A stretch of 18,235 nt of DNA from an uncultured Nocardioides sp. (GTDB lineage: Bacteria > Actinomycetota > Actinomycetes > Propionibacteriales > Nocardioidaceae), in assembly GCF_946885725.1 (NCBI RefSeq), contig NZ_CAMPGZ010000071.1:1-18235 (forward strand). The letters run 5' to 3'. Positions within the stretch are counted from its first letter, which is position 1. Each line of letters starts with the position of its first letter. The notes below the pieces were generated by a model. That model worked only from the letters and a program-made list of their open reading frames with translations. It had not been told where the DNA came from and made no database searches. Position numbers and translations under genes: made by a program. Shown here piece by piece: positions 15,274 through 18,235 of the stretch.

Positions 15274-15759
15274 ATGACCAATGACGACGACTGGAGGGCC
15301 GACCGGATCGGCTCCGCCCGGGCCGGCACGAACCCGACCGTGCTGGCCAAGCTGCCGCAGGCATACGCCGTCATCGGCGACACCCAGTTCCTTCCGGGCT
15401 ACTGCGTCCTGCTCGTCGACGAGCCGGGCATCGACCGGCTGACCGACCTGCCCAAGGCCCGTCGACTCGAGTACCTCGCCAGCATGGACACCCTCGGCGA
15501 GGCGGTGGAGGCCGCGTGCCGCGCCACCGACCCGGGGTTCCGGCGGATGAACTACGAGGTCCTCGGCAATACCGACGCCTACCTGCACGCCCACCTGTTC
15601 CCCCGCTACGAGTGGGAGCCGCCGGAGCAGGTCGGCGGGCCGGTGTGGCTCTACGACTTCGACGAGCTCTACTCGACCGACGCAGCCCTCGGGTCCCGGC
15701 ACGACGAGCTCCGCAAGCGCATCGTCGCCGAGCTGGAGGTCCGCGGAGCCCAGACCTAG
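15274..15759 (+). CDS. HIT-family (diadenosine tetraphosphate hydrolase-like) protein
   Basis: Small cytosolic protein of 161 residues with a HIT-like layout: a VIGDTQFLPGYCVLLVDEP strand pair, a helix, MNYEVLGNTDAYLHAHLFPRY, then a C-terminal part. The histidine triad is seen as H105-x-H107-x-F109. The middle His, the nucleophile in HIT enzymes, is kept while the third position is Phe. Such variants occur in actinobacterial proteins annotated as Ap4A hydrolases, so nucleotide-phosphate hydrolysis or transfer is likely, but the substrate is open. The ATG at 15274 is chosen over upstream in-frame codons because those would overlap the divergent YihY gene and its Shine-Dalgarno. It converges with the HAD gene; the two coding regions share the four bases CTAG (15756-15759). 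Confidence 0.85.
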   Translation: MTNDDDWRADRIGSARAGTNPTVLAKLPQAYAVIGDTQFLPGYCVLLVDEPGIDRLTDLPKARRLEYLASMDTLGEAVEAACRATDPGFRRMNYEVLGNTDAYLHAHLFPRYEWEPPEQVGGPVWLYDFDELYSTDAALGSRHDELRKRIVAELEVRGAQT

Positions 15760-16499
15760 GAGCCGACCGCTGCGGCGAGCTCGGACAACGACGTGAAGTG
15801 GTAGTCCGGCTCCGTCACCTGCTCGGGTGCCGGTGTGGCGCCGAAGCCGTCCTGGCCGGCGCGTCGCTCGAGCCAGCAGGTGGTTACGCCGAGCCGGGAG
15901 GCGGCCGCGATGTCGTGGTACTGGCTCTGCGCGACGTGCAACCAGTCCTCCGGCGCAAAGCCCCTCGCGCGCTGCCGGTCGGCGCAGTGCACGAAGACGC
16001 GCGGGTCGGGCTTGTTGACGCCGACGTCCTCGGCAGTGACCGCGTCGTCGAACGGGTCGCCCAGGGTGGCCGCCATCTGCTTCAGCGCCCAGTCGTCGGC
16101 GTTGGTCAGGGCGACGAGCCGGTAGCGGCGGCCCAGCTCCGCGAGCGCCTCCGGCACGTCCGGGAACGCCGGCCAGGTACGGATCGACTCGCGCAGGGCG
16201 ACGCCGTACTCCTCGGCCGTCGGCAGCCCGAGCTCGCCCGCGACGCGCTGGTAGATCGGCTCCAGCATCTGCGTGAACGGGAGCTCCGGCGTCAGTCGCT
16301 GCTGCTCGCCCTCGGCACGGCCGAAGGACTCCAGCACCTGCCGCGGTCGGAGGTCGGTGCCGGTGATCCTCGCGATCTCCTCGACGAAGTCGAGGATGCC
16401 TCGCTCGAAGTCGATCAGGGTGCCGACGACGTCGAAGCTCAGCCAGCGGTACGCCGTCAGCGGCCGCACCTCCCCGGAACCCAGCCGGGTCTCACTCAT
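15756..16499 (-). CDS. HAD-superfamily hydrolase, haloacid dehalogenase-like
   Basis: Cytosolic hydrolase of 247 residues with the HAD motifs in order. Motif I is LSFDVVGTLID with nucleophile D23. Motif II is LVALTNAD with T132. Motif III is the Lys in VNKPDPRVF (K163). Motif IV is QYHDIAAASRLG with D196. Between motifs I and II lies a helical cap (about 40-115). Position +2 after the nucleophile is Val instead of the second Asp found in HAD phosphatases, closer to the haloacid dehalogenase pattern. Substrate unknown; a 2-haloacid or a small organic ester is possible. The ATG at 16499 has a strong Shine-Dalgarno GGGAGG (16504-16509 on the minus strand) 4 bases away, preferred over the longer frame to 16538. 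It shares its terminal CTAG with the HIT gene. Confidence 0.88.
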   Translation of the reverse strand: MSETRLGSGEVRPLTAYRWLSFDVVGTLIDFERGILDFVEEIARITGTDLRPRQVLESFGRAEGEQQRLTPELPFTQMLEPIYQRVAGELGLPTAEEYGVALRESIRTWPAFPDVPEALAELGRRYRLVALTNADDWALKQMAATLGDPFDDAVTAEDVGVNKPDPRVFVHCADRQRARGFAPEDWLHVAQSQYHDIAAASRLGVTTCWLERRAGQDGFGATPAPEQVTEPDYHFTSLSELAAAVGS

Positions 16500-16524
16500 C
16501 CGTCCTCCCGGACGCTCGAATGCG

Positions 16525-16549
16525 GTCGTGCGCGGCACGACCCGTGCCG
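16525..16549. repeat. Two overlapping, mutually exclusive perfect hairpins
   Basis: GTCGTGC (16525-16531), loop GCG, GCACGAC (16535-16541) is one perfect 7-base inverted repeat. CGGCACG (16533-16539), loop ACC, CGTGCCG (16543-16549) is another. The middle arm is shared, so only one can form at a time. It lies 26 bases upstream of the HAD start, in the divergent gap. It may be an operator with three half-sites or an RNA structure in the HAD leader. Confidence 0.5.
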
Positions 16550-16623
16550 GAGGCGCCGTGCCCCACAGGACGCCGGTTCAGTCCCACGTGCCCGTCGAAC
16601 CTCTTGCGCCCCCGGCACCCAAG

Positions 16624-16648
16624 GTGAAGAGTGAAAACCGCCGGGTAT
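16624..16648 (+). promoter_or_regulatory. Tentative promoter of the NhaC gene
   Basis: GGGTAT (16643-16648) matches the -10 of stress sigma factors of the SigB/SigF type. A GTGA at 16624-16627, 15 bases upstream, only half-matches the GTTT -35. The rest of the 205-base gap (16500-16704) holds the hairpins described separately and no gene. Confidence 0.25.
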
Positions 16649-16704
16649 GCGAGACCGGTAGGTCCGTCAGCAGCGCGGACCGCGGGCAGCACCGGGAGGC
16701 CGCC

Positions 16705-18186
16705 GTGACGGAGGAGGGCTCAACCGCCGTTCGGCAGCCCTCGGTTGCGGACGCGGTGATCCCGTTGGTCGCCCTGGCCGGACTGATCGCAGGCGCTCTC
16801 GCCCTCTTCGGTCTGGACGCGCTCGACGGCCCCATCCAGGTGGCGCTGCTGCTGTGCTGTGCGCTCGCGGCCCTGATCGCGATGAAGAACGGCCACGAGT
16901 TCACGGCCGTCCAGGAGGCCGGCCGGGGTGCCGTCGCCTCGGTGACCAGCGCGATCTTCATCCTGTTCGCGGTCGGCGCGCTGATCGGCGTCTGGAACCT
17001 CAGCGGCACCATCCCGACGCTGGTCTACTACGGCATCCAGGTGCTCTCACCCGGCTACTACTACGTCGCGACGGCGGTCATCTGCGGCCTGGTGGCCCTG
17101 AGCATCGGCAGCTCGTGGACCACCGCCGCGACCATCGGTGTCGGGCTGGTCGGCATCGCCGGCCTGATCGGGGTCTCGCCGGCCATCACGGCAGGAGCGG
17201 TGATCTCCGGCGCCTACCTGGGCGACAAGACGTCCCCCCTGTCCGAGACCACCATCCTGACCGCGCAGATTGTCGGCGTGGACGTCCACGAGCACATCAA
17301 GCGGCAGGTGTGGACATCGGCTCCGGCGTTCCTGCTCGCCGTCGTCGTGTTCGCAATCCTCGGCGTCACCGGACCGGACACGGTCACCCAGGCCGAGACC
17401 ACCTCCGACCTCGACGAGCTCAACCAGGTCTACAACATCACGCCGTTCGCGCTGCTGCCTCTTGTGCTGCTCGGTTACCTGTCGATCCGCAAGGTGCCGG
17501 CCTCGCTTGCCCTGCTGGCCTCCACGCTGTTCGCCGGCGCTCTCGGCGCGTTCCTCCAGCCCGAGGTGTACGCCGACTTCGTCGCCGGCACCGCGAACGT
17601 CGTCGTGGAGGCCGTCAAGGCGGTGTGGTCGGCGATGGCGACCGGGTTCTCGATCGACACCGGGATCCCCGACGTGGACCGGCTGCTCTCACGTGGCGGC
17701 GTGGACAGCATGCTCTTGACCATCTGGCTGATCCTCGGCGCGGTCACGTTCGGTGCGCTGCTGGAGGAGTTCGGGCTGATCGACCGGCTCGTGCAGCCGA
17801 TGATCCGCGCTGCTCGCTCGACCGGCCGGCTGTTCCTGACGGTGTTCGCGTGCGGCTTCGGGCTCAACCTGGTCGCCGGCGACCAGTACATCGCGCTGGT
17901 CCTGCCGAGCCGCATCTTCCGGGCGGAGTTCGACCGTCGCGGCCTCGCGCCGACCAACCTCTCGAGGCTCGCCGCTGACAGCGCCACCGTCACCTCGCCG
18001 CTGGTGCCATGGAACTCCTGTGGCGCCTTCATGGCTGCCACCCTCGGCGTCTCCACGTTCCTGTACCTCCCGTACGCCGTCTTCTGCTACGCCAGCCCCG
18101 CCCTGAGCGTGCTGTTCGGCATCACCGGCTTCCGCATCGAGAAGGTCGAGCCTCGCGACCCGAGCCAGACGAAGGAGAGCGCATGA
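16705..18186 (+). CDS. nhaC: Na+/H+ antiporter, NhaC family
   Basis: Integral membrane exchanger of 493 residues expected to swap Na+ for H+, or a related ion/metabolite pair. Strong NhaC marks are YLGDKTSPLSETTILTAQ (about 172-189) and, near the C-terminus, DSATVTSPLVPWNSCGAFMA. About 11-12 hydrophobic segments are visible, plus a hydrophilic loop around DTVTQAETTSDLDELNQVYN. The length is normal for the family. The GTG at 16705 is chosen because GGGAGG (16694-16699) precedes it by 5 bases and the hydrophobic part begins shortly after; the longer open frame to 16273 runs antisense through the HAD gene. It is divergent from the HAD gene. The stop overlaps a downstream ATG (ATGA), suggesting coupling to the next gene. 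A dicarboxylate or amino-acid antiporter subfamily is a possible alternative. Confidence 0.9.
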   Translation: MTEEGSTAVRQPSVADAVIPLVALAGLIAGALALFGLDALDGPIQVALLLCCALAALIAMKNGHEFTAVQEAGRGAVASVTSAIFILFAVGALIGVWNLSGTIPTLVYYGIQVLSPGYYYVATAVICGLVALSIGSSWTTAATIGVGLVGIAGLIGVSPAITAGAVISGAYLGDKTSPLSETTILTAQIVGVDVHEHIKRQVWTSAPAFLLAVVVFAILGVTGPDTVTQAETTSDLDELNQVYNITPFALLPLVLLGYLSIRKVPASLALLASTLFAGALGAFLQPEVYADFVAGTANVVVEAVKAVWSAMATGFSIDTGIPDVDRLLSRGGVDSMLLTIWLILGAVTFGALLEEFGLIDRLVQPMIRAARSTGRLFLTVFACGFGLNLVAGDQYIALVLPSRIFRAEFDRRGLAPTNLSRLAADSATVTSPLVPWNSCGAFMAATLGVSTFLYLPYAVFCYASPALSVLFGITGFRIEKVEPRDPSQTKESA

Positions 18187-18235
18187 GTTGCCCTGTGTCA
18201 ACGTCGGTTGCGTCAGGCGGCCTGCGGCGCTTGTT
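18183..18235 (+). CDS. Start of a downstream gene, cut by the window end
   Basis: The ATG at 18183 overlaps the nhaC stop (ATGA) and is preceded by GAAGGAG (18171-18177) at 5 bases, a strong Shine-Dalgarno. The frame stays open to the window edge for 17 codons (MSCPVSTSVASGGLRRL). This is too short to recognise. The coupling implies a partner of the antiporter, but nothing about function can be read. Confidence 0.5.
   Translation, partial: MSCPVSTSVASGGLRRL

Noticed and set aside
15183..15383. Extended N-terminus of YihY copy 2
   Set aside because: It overlaps the HIT gene and ignores a strong Shine-Dalgarno for the ATG at 15182.
16273..16704. N-terminal extension of the NhaC frame
   Set aside because: It overlaps the HAD gene on the other strand and lacks hydrophobic or conserved content. 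The GTG at 16705 has a good Shine-Dalgarno.

Overview
The window is high-GC DNA with dense, almost gap-free coding and frequent GTG starts. Many starts sit 6 to 8 bases behind a -10-like hexamer, which suggests leaderless mRNAs. Together with the actinobacterial-type gene content (a glyS, dusB, dgt, dnaG neighbourhood, an MshB-like deacetylase, lipoprotein signals), this points to a member of the Actinobacteria. A Nocardioides-like organism is my best guess, from overall impression rather than a search. It looks like chromosomal, mostly housekeeping DNA; I see no transposase, integrase, phage gene or CRISPR array.

Region 1 (1-8539) carries translation and replication genes, all on the + strand: the 3' part of glycyl-tRNA synthetase, a secreted lipoprotein with a lysine-rich tail, tRNA-dihydrouridine synthase (dusB), an exported SH3 plus peptidase-like cell-wall protein behind a 205-base leader region, dGTPase (dgt), an MFS transporter and DNA primase (dnaG). 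A small gene of unknown function (8539-9072) overlaps the dnaG stop.

Region 2 (9073-9451) holds a large imperfect inverted repeat, a tRNA-Asn gene with its promoter, and a hairpin terminator.

Region 3 (9452-15182) is an envelope-flavoured block. Two paralogous YihY/BrkB membrane proteins in opposite orientation enclose a three-gene minus-strand operon (lipoprotein, Ig-like plus M15 peptidase, PIG-L/LmbE deacetylase) and a divergent gene joining a pentapeptide-like segment to a DinB-like domain. It is the part of the window most likely to hold an unstudied joint function, but co-function is only inferred from layout.

Region 4 (15183-18235) has a HIT-family protein and a HAD hydrolase that converge so tightly that their stop codons overlap in CTAG. 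It also has a regulatory-looking gap with two mutually exclusive hairpins, an NhaC-type Na+/H+ antiporter, and the start of a further gene coupled to it by an ATGA overlap and cut by the window edge.

I found no clear case of an undescribed defence, mobile or biosynthetic system. The most useful observations are the repeated leaderless-start architecture, the YihY-bracketed block, several palindromic intergenic elements, and altered catalytic motifs in the HIT and HAD proteins.
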